Shown here: positions 52,047 through 60,770 of the stretch, one piece after another | How positions within the stretch are numbered: the stretch's first letter is position 1 | How the letters are laid out: the number at the start of each line of letters is the position of its first letter | Origin: Nocardioides furvisabuli | GTDB taxonomy: Bacteria > Actinomycetota > Actinomycetes > Propionibacteriales > Nocardioidaceae | Length of the DNA: 64,000 nucleotides | Assembly (NCBI RefSeq): GCF_021083185.1 | Contig: NZ_JAIGQB010000006.1 | Coordinates: 1 to 64,000, forward strand | Reading direction: 5' to 3' | Made by a program: the position numbers and the translations under genes | Notes under the pieces: generated by a model | Told to the model about the DNA's origin: nothing | The model's input: the letters and a program-made list of their open reading frames with translations, nothing else | Database searches by the model: none

Positions 52047-53390
52047 ATGGGCAAGCAAGAGGACTTCGTACTCCGGGCGCTCGAGGAGCGCGACGTCCGC
52101 TTCGTGCGGCTGTGGTTCACCGACGTGCTCGGCTACCTCAAGAGCGTGAGCGTGGCGCCGGCCGAGCTCGAGAACGCCTTCGAGGAGGGCATCGGCTTCG
52201 ACGGGTCGGCGATCGAGGGCTTCGCCCGCGTCTACGAGGCCGACATGCTGGCCCACCCGGACGCCTCGACCTTCCAGATCCTGCCGTGGCGCGGCGGGAT
52301 GGAGGGGCCGCAGACCGCACGCATGTTCTGCGACATCCGGATGCCCGACGGCAGCCCGTCGTACGCCGACCCGCGCCACGTCCTGAAGCGGACCCTGAGC
52401 GCCGCGGCGGACAGGGGCTTCACCTTCTACACCCACCCCGAGATCGAGTTCTACCTCTTCAAGGACATGCCCGGGAAGGGTGACGAGCCCGAGCCGGTCG
52501 ACCGCAGCGGCTTCTTCGACCACACCGCCCAGTCCCGTGGAGCGGACTTCCGGCGCGAGGCGATCACCATGCTCGAGGCGATGGGCATCTCGGTGGAGTT
52601 CAGCCACCACGAGGGTGGCCCGGGCCAGCAGGAGATCGACCTGCGCTACGCCGACGCGCTCACCACCGCCGACAACATCATGACCTTCCGCACCGTGGTC
52701 CGCGAGGTCGCGCTCGGCCAGGACATCTGGGCCTCGTTCATGCCGAAGCCGTTCACGACGCACCCCGGGTCGGGCATGCACACCCACGTGTCGCTCTTCG
52801 AGGGCGACCGCAACGCCTTCTTCGAGGCCGGCGCCGAGTACCAGCTCTCCCGGACCGGGCGGCAGTTCATCGCCGGCATCCTGCGCCACGCCAGTGAGAT
52901 CAGCGTGGTGACCAACCAGTGGGTCAACTCCTACAAGCGCCTGCTCGGCGGGGGCGAGGCGCCCTCGTCGATCTGCTGGGGCCACAACAACCGCTCCGCG
53001 ATGATCCGTGTGCCGATGTACAAGCCCAACAAGGGCCAGTCCACCCGCATCGAGCTGCGCACCGTCGACCCGGCCTGCAACCCCTACCTCGCCTTCGCGG
53101 TCGTGCTGGCGGCCGGCATGAAGGGCATCGAGGAGGGCTACGAGCTGCCCCGCGAGGCCGAGGACGACGTCTGGAGCCTCACCGAGCGCGAGCGCAAGGC
53201 CCTCGGGATCGCTCCGCTGCCCAAGAGCCTGTCGGAGGCGATCGACGTGGCCGAGAGCTCAGAGCTCCTCGCCGAGACCCTCGGCGAGCACGTCTTCGAC
53301 TTCTTCCTGCGCAACAAGCGCGCCGAGTGGGAGGAGTACCGCACCCAGGTCTCCGCCTTCGAGCGCGACCGGATGCTGCCGGTCCTGTGA
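52047..53390 (+). CDS. glnA: Glutamine synthetase type I (GlnA2-like)
   Basis: 447 aa. Catalytic blocks FDGSAIEGF, THPEIEFYLF, HHEGGPGQQEIDL, KPFTTHPGSGMHTHVS and NRSAMIRVP are intact. The segment that carries the adenylylated Tyr in GlnA1 (NLYDLP) reads DVWSLTERE here, so this paralogue probably escapes GlnE control, as expected of GlnA2-type enzymes. First gene of a coupled operon with an amidotransferase (GTGA overlap) and glnE. Confidence 0.93.
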   Translation: MGKQEDFVLRALEERDVRFVRLWFTDVLGYLKSVSVAPAELENAFEEGIGFDGSAIEGFARVYEADMLAHPDASTFQILPWRGGMEGPQTARMFCDIRMPDGSPSYADPRHVLKRTLSAAADRGFTFYTHPEIEFYLFKDMPGKGDEPEPVDRSGFFDHTAQSRGADFRREAITMLEAMGISVEFSHHEGGPGQQEIDLRYADALTTADNIMTFRTVVREVALGQDIWASFMPKPFTTHPGSGMHTHVSLFEGDRNAFFEAGAEYQLSRTGRQFIAGILRHASEISVVTNQWVNSYKRLLGGGEAPSSICWGHNNRSAMIRVPMYKPNKGQSTRIELRTVDPACNPYLAFAVVLAAGMKGIEEGYELPREAEDDVWSLTERERKALGIAPLPKSLSEAIDVAESSELLAETLGEHVFDFFLRNKRAEWEEYRTQVSAFERDRMLPVL

Positions 53391-54109
53391 GCGCCAGCCG
53401 GGTCCTGGTCGTCGAGCACCAGGAGTCCTGCCCGCCCCACCTCGTCGGGACGTGGCTGGCCGATTCGGGCTGCGCGCTAGAGGTGTGCCGCCCCTACGAC
53501 GGGGACGCGCTGCCCGCGCTGACGGCGTACGACGCCGTGGTGGTGCTGGGCGGGGAGATGAGCGCCAACGACGACGACACCGTCGCGTGGCTGGGCCCGC
53601 TCAAGGCGGGCATCCGCGAGGCCGTCGCCGCCGGGACCCCGCTGCTTGGCATCTGCCTGGGCCACCAGGTGATCGCCGCGGCCCTCGGCGGGAGGGTCGA
53701 GCGCAACCCACGCGGACAGGTCGTCGGCCTCCAGCCGGTCGGCTGGTCCGCAGACGCCGCCGCCGACGACTGGGTCGGCGCGCGCACCGGTCGCGAGGTG
53801 GCGATCCACTGGAACAACGACGTCGTCGTCGCACTCCCCGACGGGGCGGTCGTGCTGGCGCGCACGCCCGGCGGCGAGGTGCAGGCCGCCCGCTTCGGGC
53901 CGCGGGCGTGGGGCGTCCAGGCCCACCCCGAGGCCGACACCGGCATCCTGACGCGCTGGGCGGAGTCCGACCGGGCCGACCACGTGGCCCTCGGTCTGGA
54001 CCAGGACGCCGTGCTCGCCTCCATCGAGGAGGCCCGCCCGGCCCTCGAGGCCCACTGGCAGCCCCTCGTCGCGCGATTCGCCGCGATCGCGGCGCAGGCG
54101 CGCCGATGA
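53387..54109 (+). CDS. Class I glutamine amidotransferase-like protein
   Basis: 240 aa. Cys in GICLGHQ and the His-Glu pair in QAHPEAD give a complete GATase triad. Stand-alone, GMP-synthase-like amidotransferases of this kind have varied roles (for example gamma-glutamyl compound hydrolysis). Both ends overlap neighbours (GTGA with glnA, ATGA with glnE), tying it to nitrogen metabolism. Confidence 0.9.
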   Translation: MSASRVLVVEHQESCPPHLVGTWLADSGCALEVCRPYDGDALPALTAYDAVVVLGGEMSANDDDTVAWLGPLKAGIREAVAAGTPLLGICLGHQVIAAALGGRVERNPRGQVVGLQPVGWSADAAADDWVGARTGREVAIHWNNDVVVALPDGAVVLARTPGGEVQAARFGPRAWGVQAHPEADTGILTRWAESDRADHVALGLDQDAVLASIEEARPALEAHWQPLVARFAAIAAQARR

Positions 54110-57099
54110 CCTCCTCGGGTCACTTCGTGCGGCTCGGCTTCGTGGACGGGGCCGCGGCCGCCCGGGGCATCGAGCGCCTCGGTGAGGCCGGCCGGCCGCT
54201 CACCGACAAGCTCGCCGCCACCGCCGACCCCGACGCTGCGCTCGAGGGCCTGCTGCGGCTCACCGACGCCCTCGACGAGGAGTCGGAGGGCTCGGGCGCC
54301 GAGATGTTGGCCGAGGTGGCCGACGACGAGGGCACTGCGATGCGGCTGTGCAGCGTGCTGGGCGCGAGCACCGCGCTGACCCACCACCTGGTGCGCCACC
54401 CCGACCACTGGCGCGAGCTCACCGACCCCACGCTCGGCAGCACCCGCCCGGCGGCGTACGCCGTCCGCGAGGCGATGCTGGCCGCGGTCGGGGCCGAGCC
54501 GGGAGCCGCCGTACCCGTCGCTGGCCGTCCGGACGCGGAGGCCGTGGACGCGCTGCGCGTGGAGTACCGCCGCATCCTGCTGCGGCTCGCCTCCCGCGAC
54601 CTGGCCCACCACGTCGGCATCGACGACGCCGCGGCCGAGATCTCCGACCTCGCGGCCGCCACGCTGGAGGCGGCGCTGGCCGTCGCTCGGGCACGGGTGG
54701 GGGAGACCGCTGCGTCCGCGCGGCTGGCGGTGATCGCCATGGGCAAGTGCGGCGGGCACGAGCTCAACTACATCTCCGACGTCGACGTGGTCTTCGTCTA
54801 CGAGCCTGCGCGGCTGGAGACGGGCGAGACGGCCGACGACGGCGTCGCGTTGAGGGCGGCGACCCAGCTCGCCTCGCACCTCATGCGCATCTGCTCCGAC
54901 CACACCCGCGAGGGCACCATCTGGCCGGTCGACGCCAACCTCCGCCCCGAGGGCAGCCAGGGACCGCTCGTCCGCACGCTCGCCAGCCACCGCGGCTACT
55001 ACGAGAAGTGGGCCAAGACCTGGGAGTTCCAAGCGCTGCTCAAGGCCCGACCGGTCGCCGGCGACGCCGACCTGGGACGTGCCTACGAGGAGGTGATCGA
55101 GCCGCTGGTGTGGAGCGCGGCCGAGCGCGACGGCTTCGTGTCCGACGTGCAGGCCATGCGCCGCCGCGTCATCGACCACATCCCCGCCCATGAGGCCGAG
55201 CGTCAGCTCAAGCTCGGCTCGGGTGGCCTGCGCGACGTGGAGTTCGCCGTCCAGCTGCTCCAGCTCGTGCACGGGCGTGCCGATCCGTCGCTGCGCGAGG
55301 GTGCCACCCTCAGCGCGCTCGCGCGGCTCACCGACGGTGGCTACGTCGGTCGCGAGGACGGCGAGAAGCTCCACGAGGCCTACGCCTTCCTCCGCACTTT
55401 GGAGCACCGCATCCAGCTGCACCAGCTGCGGCGTACGCACGTGCTGCCCGACGACGACGCGTCGCTGCGCCGCCTGGGCCGTTCGCTCGGCCACTTCTCC
55501 GAACCGGCCGCGCAGCTGGACCGGCAGTGGCGCTACCACCGCCGCGAGGTGCGTCGGCTGCACGAGAAGCTCTTCTACCGCCCCCTCCTCGGCGCGGTCG
55601 CCAAGCTGCCCGGGACCGAGGCCAGGCTGTCGCTGCAGGCGGCCGAGGCCCGGCTCGCCGCACTCGGCTACGCCGACCCGAGGGCCGCGCTGCGCCACCT
55701 CGAGGCGCTCACCAGCGGTGTCTCGCGCACCTCCGACATCCAGCGCACCCTGCTGCCGGTCCTGCTCGAGTGGTTCGCCGACTCGCCCGACCCCGATGCG
55801 GGCCTCTTCGGCTTCCGCCGCATCAGCGAGAGCCTGGGGCGTACACCGTGGTACCTCACGATGCTGCGTGACGAGGGTGAGGTCGCCCAGCGGCTGGCCT
55901 TCCTGCTCGGCACGTCCCGCTACGCCACCGACCTCCTCGAGCGGGAGCCGCGCGGGGTGAAGATGCTGGGGGAGTCCCTCGTCCCGCTCAGCGCCGAGGC
56001 GGCGCTCGTGGAGATGCAGGCGGTCCTCGAGCGCGCCGACTCCGCGGAGGCCGCGGTGGGCGCCGTGCGTGCCGTACGCCGTCGCGAGCTGCTGCGGATC
56101 GCGTGCGGGGAGCTCGTGGCCGGGACCGACGTGGCGCTGGTCGGTCAGGGCCTGAGCCGGCTCACCGACGCCACCCTCCAGGCCACGCTCGACATCGCGA
56201 CGGAGTCGGTGCGCCGCCAGCGCGGTCTCGACGCGGCCCCGACGCGCATCGCCGTGGTCGCCATGGGGCGCTACGGCGGCTTCGAGCTGTCCTACGGCAG
56301 CGACGCCGACGTCATGTTCGTGCACGACCCGGTCGAGGGTGCGGAGACGCAGGTGGCGGCGTCGTTCGCGCAGGCGGTCGTCTCGGAGCTGCGGCGCCTG
56401 CTGTCGCTGCCGGCCAGCGACCCCCCGCTCGAGGTCGACCCCGACCTGCGCCCGGAGGGCAAGAACGGCCCGATGGTGCGCACCGTGGAGTCCTACGCCG
56501 CCTACTACGCCAAGTGGTCCCACGTGTGGGAGTTCCAGGCGCTGCTGCGCGCTGACGCCGTCGTCGGCGACGAGGACCTGCGCCGGCGCTTCACCGAGCT
56601 CATCGACCCGATCCGCTTCCCGACCGAGGGCCTCTCGGAGTCCGACGTCATCGAGGTCCGTCGGATCAAGGCGCGCGTCGACGACGAGCGGCTGCCGCGC
56701 GGCGCAGACCGGCACACCCACCTCAAGCTCGGTCGCGGTGGGCTCGCCGACGTCGAGTGGACCGTCCAGCTGCTGCAGATGCGCCACGCCGGACGGGTCG
56801 AAGGTCTGCGCACGCCGCAGACGCTGTCTGCGCTCGAGGCCGCGACGGAGGCCGACCTCATCTCGGCCGCCGACGCGGAGACGCTGGCCGAGGCCTGGCG
56901 CCTGGTGAGCCGGGTGCGCAACGCCGTGACGCTGGTGCGCGGCCGTCCCTCGGACCAGCTGCCGCGCGACGCCCGGGAGCGGGCCGCGGTGGCGCGCGTG
57001 CTCGGCTATCCTGCGGGCTCGTCCGACCAGATGGTCAACGACTACCTCCGCACCACCCGACGGGCGCACGCCGTGGTGGAACGGGTGTTCTGGGAGTGA
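54106..57099 (+). CDS. glnE: Glutamine synthetase adenylyltransferase/adenylyl-removing enzyme
   Basis: 997 aa with two nucleotidyltransferase halves. The N-terminal (deadenylylating) site is GKCGGHELNYISDVDVVFVY and the C-terminal (adenylylating) site is GRYGGFELSYGSDADVMFVH; each keeps the DxD pair. Helical regulatory domains separate and follow them. It modifies GlnA1-type glutamine synthetase. The stop codon TGA is the first half of the first operator of satD. Confidence 0.96.
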   Translation: MTSSGHFVRLGFVDGAAAARGIERLGEAGRPLTDKLAATADPDAALEGLLRLTDALDEESEGSGAEMLAEVADDEGTAMRLCSVLGASTALTHHLVRHPDHWRELTDPTLGSTRPAAYAVREAMLAAVGAEPGAAVPVAGRPDAEAVDALRVEYRRILLRLASRDLAHHVGIDDAAAEISDLAAATLEAALAVARARVGETAASARLAVIAMGKCGGHELNYISDVDVVFVYEPARLETGETADDGVALRAATQLASHLMRICSDHTREGTIWPVDANLRPEGSQGPLVRTLASHRGYYEKWAKTWEFQALLKARPVAGDADLGRAYEEVIEPLVWSAAERDGFVSDVQAMRRRVIDHIPAHEAERQLKLGSGGLRDVEFAVQLLQLVHGRADPSLREGATLSALARLTDGGYVGREDGEKLHEAYAFLRTLEHRIQLHQLRRTHVLPDDDASLRRLGRSLGHFSEPAAQLDRQWRYHRREVRRLHEKLFYRPLLGAVAKLPGTEARLSLQAAEARLAALGYADPRAALRHLEALTSGVSRTSDIQRTLLPVLLEWFADSPDPDAGLFGFRRISESLGRTPWYLTMLRDEGEVAQRLAFLLGTSRYATDLLEREPRGVKMLGESLVPLSAEAALVEMQAVLERADSAEAAVGAVRAVRRRELLRIACGELVAGTDVALVGQGLSRLTDATLQATLDIATESVRRQRGLDAAPTRIAVVAMGRYGGFELSYGSDADVMFVHDPVEGAETQVAASFAQAVVSELRRLLSLPASDPPLEVDPDLRPEGKNGPMVRTVESYAAYYAKWSHVWEFQALLRADAVVGDEDLRRRFTELIDPIRFPTEGLSESDVIEVRRIKARVDDERLPRGADRHTHLKLGRGGLADVEWTVQLLQMRHAGRVEGLRTPQTLSALEAATEADLISAADAETLAEAWRLVSRVRNAVTLVRGRPSDQLPRDARERAAVARVLGYPAGSSDQMVNDYLRTTRRAHAVVERVFWE

Positions 57100-57170
57100 A
57101 GTGCTGGGCTTCATTCGATCCCAGATGAAGCAATAGCCTTCATTGTGGACAAATGAAGCGATAGCCTTCA
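57097..57170 (+). promoter_or_regulatory. Three TGAAG-N7-CTTCA operators before satD
   Basis: Seventeen-base sites at 57097-57113, 57126-57142 and 57154-57170 are spaced 29 and 28 bp apart. The second and third are nearly identical, with spacers CAATAGC and CGATAGC. They occupy the entire gap between glnE and satD, so the controlled promoter must lie among them. Confidence 0.65.
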
Positions 57171-57180
57171 CCATGGAGTC

Positions 57181-57822
57181 ATGACTTCCGTCGCCACCGT
57201 GATCGGTGACCTGGTCGGTTCGCGCTCCTCGCGGGACCGGGCAGACCTCCACCAGCGCCTGGGCCGCGCGCTCGAGGAGGTCAACGACGAGCTCCGGCCC
57301 GTGCGTGGCCTCTGGGTCACCGCCGGCGACGAGTACCAGGGCACCTTCGCCACCGTCGCCGAGGCGGTCCGCGCCACCCTGCTGGTGCGGGTCCGGCTGT
57401 GGCCCACCCACGACGTACGCCACGGCATCGGCTGGGGCCCGACGAGCGTCCTCGACGAGGCGGGCATCGAGGACGGGCCGGGCTGGTGGGCCGCGCGCGC
57501 GGCGATCGACGCGGCCGAGCGTGCCGCCGAGACGCCCGCCCAGCGGTGGCTACGCACGGCGTACGTCGTCGCGGACGGGGCCGAGGGCGGCGCCGACCCG
57601 GGATTCGTGAACGCCGGCCTGGTGCTGCGCGACGAGCGGGTCAGCGGCCTGTCGGAGCGGTCGGTGTCGGTGCTGCGTGGTCTGCTGTCGCACGAGACCC
57701 AGCGCGACCTCGCGGAGGCGCTGGGGATCAGCGCCTCCGCGGTGTCGCAGCGGGTGCGCGCCGACGGGCTCGCGGCGATCGTCGCGGCCCACGAACTGCT
57801 CGCCCCGGGAGGAGACCGATGA
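57181..57822 (+). CDS. SatD family protein
   Basis: 213 aa. N-terminal part TSVATVIGDLVGSRSSRDRA and RGLWVTAGDEYQGTF is the SatD signature; the C-terminus (TQRDLAEALGISASAVSQRV) is a helix-turn-helix, so the protein may bind the three operators just upstream and control itself. The ATG lies 3 bases after GGAG, an unusually close ribosome site. Coupled to the next membrane-protein gene by ATGA. Confidence 0.87.
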   Translation: MTSVATVIGDLVGSRSSRDRADLHQRLGRALEEVNDELRPVRGLWVTAGDEYQGTFATVAEAVRATLLVRVRLWPTHDVRHGIGWGPTSVLDEAGIEDGPGWWAARAAIDAAERAAETPAQRWLRTAYVVADGAEGGADPGFVNAGLVLRDERVSGLSERSVSVLRGLLSHETQRDLAEALGISASAVSQRVRADGLAAIVAAHELLAPGGDR

Positions 57823-58550
57823 GCTGGCTCGGGATCCTGCTGGTCGGGTTCGCCGTCACCGACCTCACCCACTCGGTGCGCCGCACCCGCTACCTGCCCG
57901 AGAGCGTCGGCGCGCTCACGGTCCTCGTCGTGGGTGCGCTCGCCGGGCTCACCTCCGGGCGCGACGTCGTGGCGCTGCTGGTGGTCGCGGTCGTCGTCCT
58001 GCTCTGGGGCCTGACCGTCACCTGGGGGTTCGGCCACCCGGGACCGAAGCCGGCGCGCGTGCCGCTCGCCGTCTTCGTCGTCGCGCTGACCACCGCGATC
58101 GCGTGCTCAGGGCTCGCACCGGAGGCGTCCGGCCTGCTCGGGCGCTGGCTCGACTCGGTGTCACTGCCGGCCCTGGAGGGCATGGAGGCCGACCGGTTCC
58201 TGCTGCTGCTCGGCGCCTTCGCCGTCCAGCTCGCGACGGGCAACGTGCTCGTCCGGCTCGTCCTGAAGTCCATGGGCACCATCAACCCGCGCTCCGACGG
58301 TCAGATGCCGCCGACGCAGCTCAAGGGCGGGCGCCTGCTCGGCCCGCTCGAGCGCGTCTTCATCCTCGCGCTCGCGCTCGGCGGCCAGGTCACTGCGGCC
58401 AGCGTGGTCGTCGCGGCGAAGGGCCTGCTGCGCTTCCCCGAGCTGTCCTCGCGCGACGAGCAGCAGACCGTCCACGAGATGACCGAATACTTCCTGCTCG
58501 GGTCGTTCGCGTCGTGGCTGGTGGCTCTGGGGGCGTTCGTCCTGCTCTGA
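57819..58550 (+). CDS. Membrane protein encoded with SatD
   Basis: 243 aa with about six membrane segments (WLGILLVGFAVTDLTHS, LTVLVVGALAGL, VALLVVAVVVLLWGLTVTW, PLAVFVVALTTAIACSGL, FLLLLGAFAVQLATGNVLV, LGSFASWLVALGAFVLL). Overlaps satD (ATGA) and has GGGAGGAG inside the satD end. Functionally linked to SatD by context only. Confidence 0.83.
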   Translation: MSWLGILLVGFAVTDLTHSVRRTRYLPESVGALTVLVVGALAGLTSGRDVVALLVVAVVVLLWGLTVTWGFGHPGPKPARVPLAVFVVALTTAIACSGLAPEASGLLGRWLDSVSLPALEGMEADRFLLLLGAFAVQLATGNVLVRLVLKSMGTINPRSDGQMPPTQLKGGRLLGPLERVFILALALGGQVTAASVVVAAKGLLRFPELSSRDEQQTVHEMTEYFLLGSFASWLVALGAFVLL

Positions 58551-58563
58551 AGCGGGTCAGAGC
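58544..58563. terminator. Short bidirectional hairpin containing both stop codons
   Basis: GCTCTGA (58544-58550) pairs with TCAGAGC (58557-58563) around a 6-base loop. Each arm contains the stop codon of one of the two converging genes. Confidence 0.5.
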
Positions 58564-59084
58564 CGCAGCACGCGTCCTGCCACCACCAGGTGCACCTCGT
58601 CGCACACTGCGGCGACGCGCTGGTTGAGCGTGCCGAGCAGGTCGCGGAACAGCCGTCCCGAGCGGTGCTCGGGCACGACGCCGAGGCCCACCTCGTTGGT
58701 CACCAGGACGACGTCCTGCTCGCAGGCTCGCAGTGCCTCAATGAGCTCGTCGGTGCGCCCGAGCACGAGGTCGTGCACGCGGTCGGACTCGTCCTCCCAC
58801 GCCCCGGCGTCGTCGATGACCGCGGTCAGCCAGGTGCCCAGGCAGTCGATCAGCACCGGGTGACCGGCCCCGGCCAGTGCGTCGGCGAGGTCCTGGGTCT
58901 CGAGGGTGTCCCACGCCGCCGGCCGTCGCGCCCGGTGTGCGGCGACACGGGCGGTCCAGTCGGGGTCGGCCTCGGCGTCCGGCGTCGGTCCGGCGGCGAC
59001 GTACGTCGCGGGCTCGTCGCCGATCAGGCCCTCCGCGTGGGTCGACTTGCCGGACCTCACTCCGCCGGTGACCAGGATCCGCAT
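58557..59084 (-). CDS. cobU: Adenosylcobinamide kinase / cobinamide-phosphate guanylyltransferase
   Basis: 175 aa. P-loop VTGGVRSGKSTHAE, then VAAGPTPDAEADPDW, DCLGTWLTAV and LVTNEVGLGVVPEHRSGR are the CobU/CobP motifs. It makes adenosylcobinamide-GDP, the substrate of CobS, whose gene begins 4.3 kb away on the same strand instead of adjacent. Confidence 0.96.
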   Translation of the reverse strand: MRILVTGGVRSGKSTHAEGLIGDEPATYVAAGPTPDAEADPDWTARVAAHRARRPAAWDTLETQDLADALAGAGHPVLIDCLGTWLTAVIDDAGAWEDESDRVHDLVLGRTDELIEALRACEQDVVLVTNEVGLGVVPEHRSGRLFRDLLGTLNQRVAAVCDEVHLVVAGRVLRL

Positions 59085-59174
59085 GGACGTGATTCTTCCA
59101 GAGCGGTGATGAGTTCCGGGGCCTGCACCCGTCATAGGTGTGACAGGACACGGCGAGACTGGAGGATGGGTGCG

Positions 59175-60170
59175 ATGACTGCGGTGACGCGGCTGGAGGA
59201 GCGGGACGTGAGCGATCTCGACACGATGGACGAGACGGAGTTCGCGGGGGTGACCGAGCGCCACCGACGCGAGCTGCACGTGCACTGCTACCGGATGCTC
59301 GGGTCGTTCGAGGACGCCGAGGACGCGGTGCAGGAGACGTTCCTCCGTGCCTGGCGGCGGCGGGAGACCTACGCGGGACGCTCGACCTTCCGCGCCTGGC
59401 TCTACCGGATCGCCACCAACGCCTGCCTCGACCTGCTGGAGAAGCGTCGCCCGAAGCCGGCGACCGGGGGAGAGGTGCTGTGGCTCCAGCCCTATCCCGA
59501 CCACCTGCTCGACGAGCTGCCCGCCATCGGCGCTGACGAGCCGGAGGCGCTCGCCGTCGCGAGGGAGACGATCGAGCTGGCGTACGTCGTCGCGGTCCAG
59601 CACCTCGCACCGCGACCACGCGCGGTGCTGATCCTGCGCGACGTGCTCGGCTGGCCGGCCAAGAACGTCGCCGATCTGCTCGGCGACTCCGTCAACTCCG
59701 TCAACAGCGCGCTCCAGCGGGCGCGTGCCGGCATGCGGGAGCACCTGCCTGCCGAGCGCCAGGAGTGGACCGGGGCGGAGGACGACGTCGCCAACCGCGA
59801 GCTCGTACGCCGCTTCACCGACGCCAGCGTCGCAGCCGACATCGACACGATCGCCACCATGCTGCGCGACGACGTCCGCTTCGCGATGCCGCCCACGCAG
59901 GGCCTGATCGTGGGGCGCGACGCGGTGATCGCGGACTGGGTGGCGGGTGGATATCCGGAGATGGCGGGGCTGCGGTCGGTCGCCACGTCGGTGAACCGCC
60001 AACCCGCCGTGGGCTACTACACCTGGCACGAGCCGTCCGGCGCCTACGTCCCGATCACGGTCGACGTCCTGCGCATCAGTGGCGGCCGGGTCACCGAGGT
60101 GACGATCTTCGACCGTGATCACTTCCCGCGGCTCGGGCTGCCGGAGCGCCTGCCGAGCGAGTCGGCGTGA
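59175..60170 (+). CDS. ECF-type RNA polymerase sigma factor with SnoaL-like C-terminal domain
   Basis: 331 aa. Region 2 (LHVHCYRMLGSFEDAEDAVQ, TFRAWLYRIATNACLD), region 4 (HLAPRPRAVLILRDVLGWPA, NSVNSALQRARAG), then a SnoaL/NTF2-like domain (RFTDASVAADIDTIATMLRD). This is the TIGR02960 / SigG-like group, which lacks a classic anti-sigma gene; the C-terminal domain is thought to regulate. ATG 59175 has GGAGG 9 bases upstream; GTG 59208 with GGAGGA 7 bases upstream is an equally good start. Confidence 0.92.
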   Translation: MTAVTRLEERDVSDLDTMDETEFAGVTERHRRELHVHCYRMLGSFEDAEDAVQETFLRAWRRRETYAGRSTFRAWLYRIATNACLDLLEKRRPKPATGGEVLWLQPYPDHLLDELPAIGADEPEALAVARETIELAYVVAVQHLAPRPRAVLILRDVLGWPAKNVADLLGDSVNSVNSALQRARAGMREHLPAERQEWTGAEDDVANRELVRRFTDASVAADIDTIATMLRDDVRFAMPPTQGLIVGRDAVIADWVAGGYPEMAGLRSVATSVNRQPAVGYYTWHEPSGAYVPITVDVLRISGGRVTEVTIFDRDHFPRLGLPERLPSESA

Positions 60171-60571
60171 GGCGCCGGCTGGTCGGCGTCGTGCGCACGG
60201 GTCTGCTGGCGTCGCTCGTGGCCGTCGTCGCGACGACTGCAGCGGCTGGACTCGCGACCGCGTTGGGCGTCGAGCTGGAGGTGCCCGAAGACGGCGAGAC
60301 GATCCCGCTGTCGGGGATCGCCTTCGTGACCGGCGTCTTCTCGCTCGCGGGCGTGGTCATCGCCGCTGCCCTGGCTCGGTGGGCCTCCCGGCTTCGGCGG
60401 CACTTCGTGCGTACGACGCTGGTGCTGACGGCTCTCTCGCTGGTGCCGTCCTGGGTGGTGGGGGCTGCGGCCTCGACGAGCGTCACCCTCGTCGTGCTGC
60501 ACCTCGTCGCTGCTGCGGTGGTGATCCCCGGCCTGGCTCGGACGCTTGATGATGTGCCCGTCGGATCTTGA
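60167..60571 (+). CDS. DUF6069-like membrane protein
   Basis: 134 aa, four membrane segments (LLASLVAVVATTAAAGLA, GIAFVTGVFSLAGVVIAAAL, TLVLTALSLVPSWVVGA, LVVLHLVAAAVVIPGLA), with ELEVPEDGETIPLSG between the first two. Overlaps the sigma-factor stop (GTGA), so it is translationally coupled and may act with it. Confidence 0.8.
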   Translation: MRRRLVGVVRTGLLASLVAVVATTAAAGLATALGVELEVPEDGETIPLSGIAFVTGVFSLAGVVIAAALARWASRLRRHFVRTTLVLTALSLVPSWVVGAAASTSVTLVVLHLVAAAVVIPGLARTLDDVPVGS

Positions 60572-60572
60572 T

Positions 60573-60586
60573 CGAACATGTGTTCT
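60573..60586 (+). promoter_or_regulatory. LexA SOS box before the DUF222-HNH gene
   Basis: CGAACATGTGTTCT fits the Gram-positive/actinobacterial SOS consensus (CGAAC-N4-GTTYG) with only the last base off. It lies 184 bases before the HNH gene start and overlaps a TATACC -10-like element (60586-60591). Confidence 0.7.
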
Positions 60587-60770
60587 ATACCTGCCCAGGT
60601 GGGCGTAGTGTCGGTGTCACGTTCCACAGTCACCGGGTAGTCGTGATGCCGGGCTGGTGGGGCGAGTTGCGAGGGTGAGTAATAGTCCGGTGATCCGGGC
60701 CTCCAGGAGCGACGAGCGTTGAACCTCTCACGTGTGTGTGAGGTCCCCCGTCGTCGGAAGGAGGCCAGTC

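Noticed and set aside
53494..57423. 1309-codon open frame antisense to glnE
   Set aside because: Long antisense frames are expected in GC-rich DNA; the translation is Val/Gly/Arg/His-rich with no motif, while the plus strand encodes a full GlnE.
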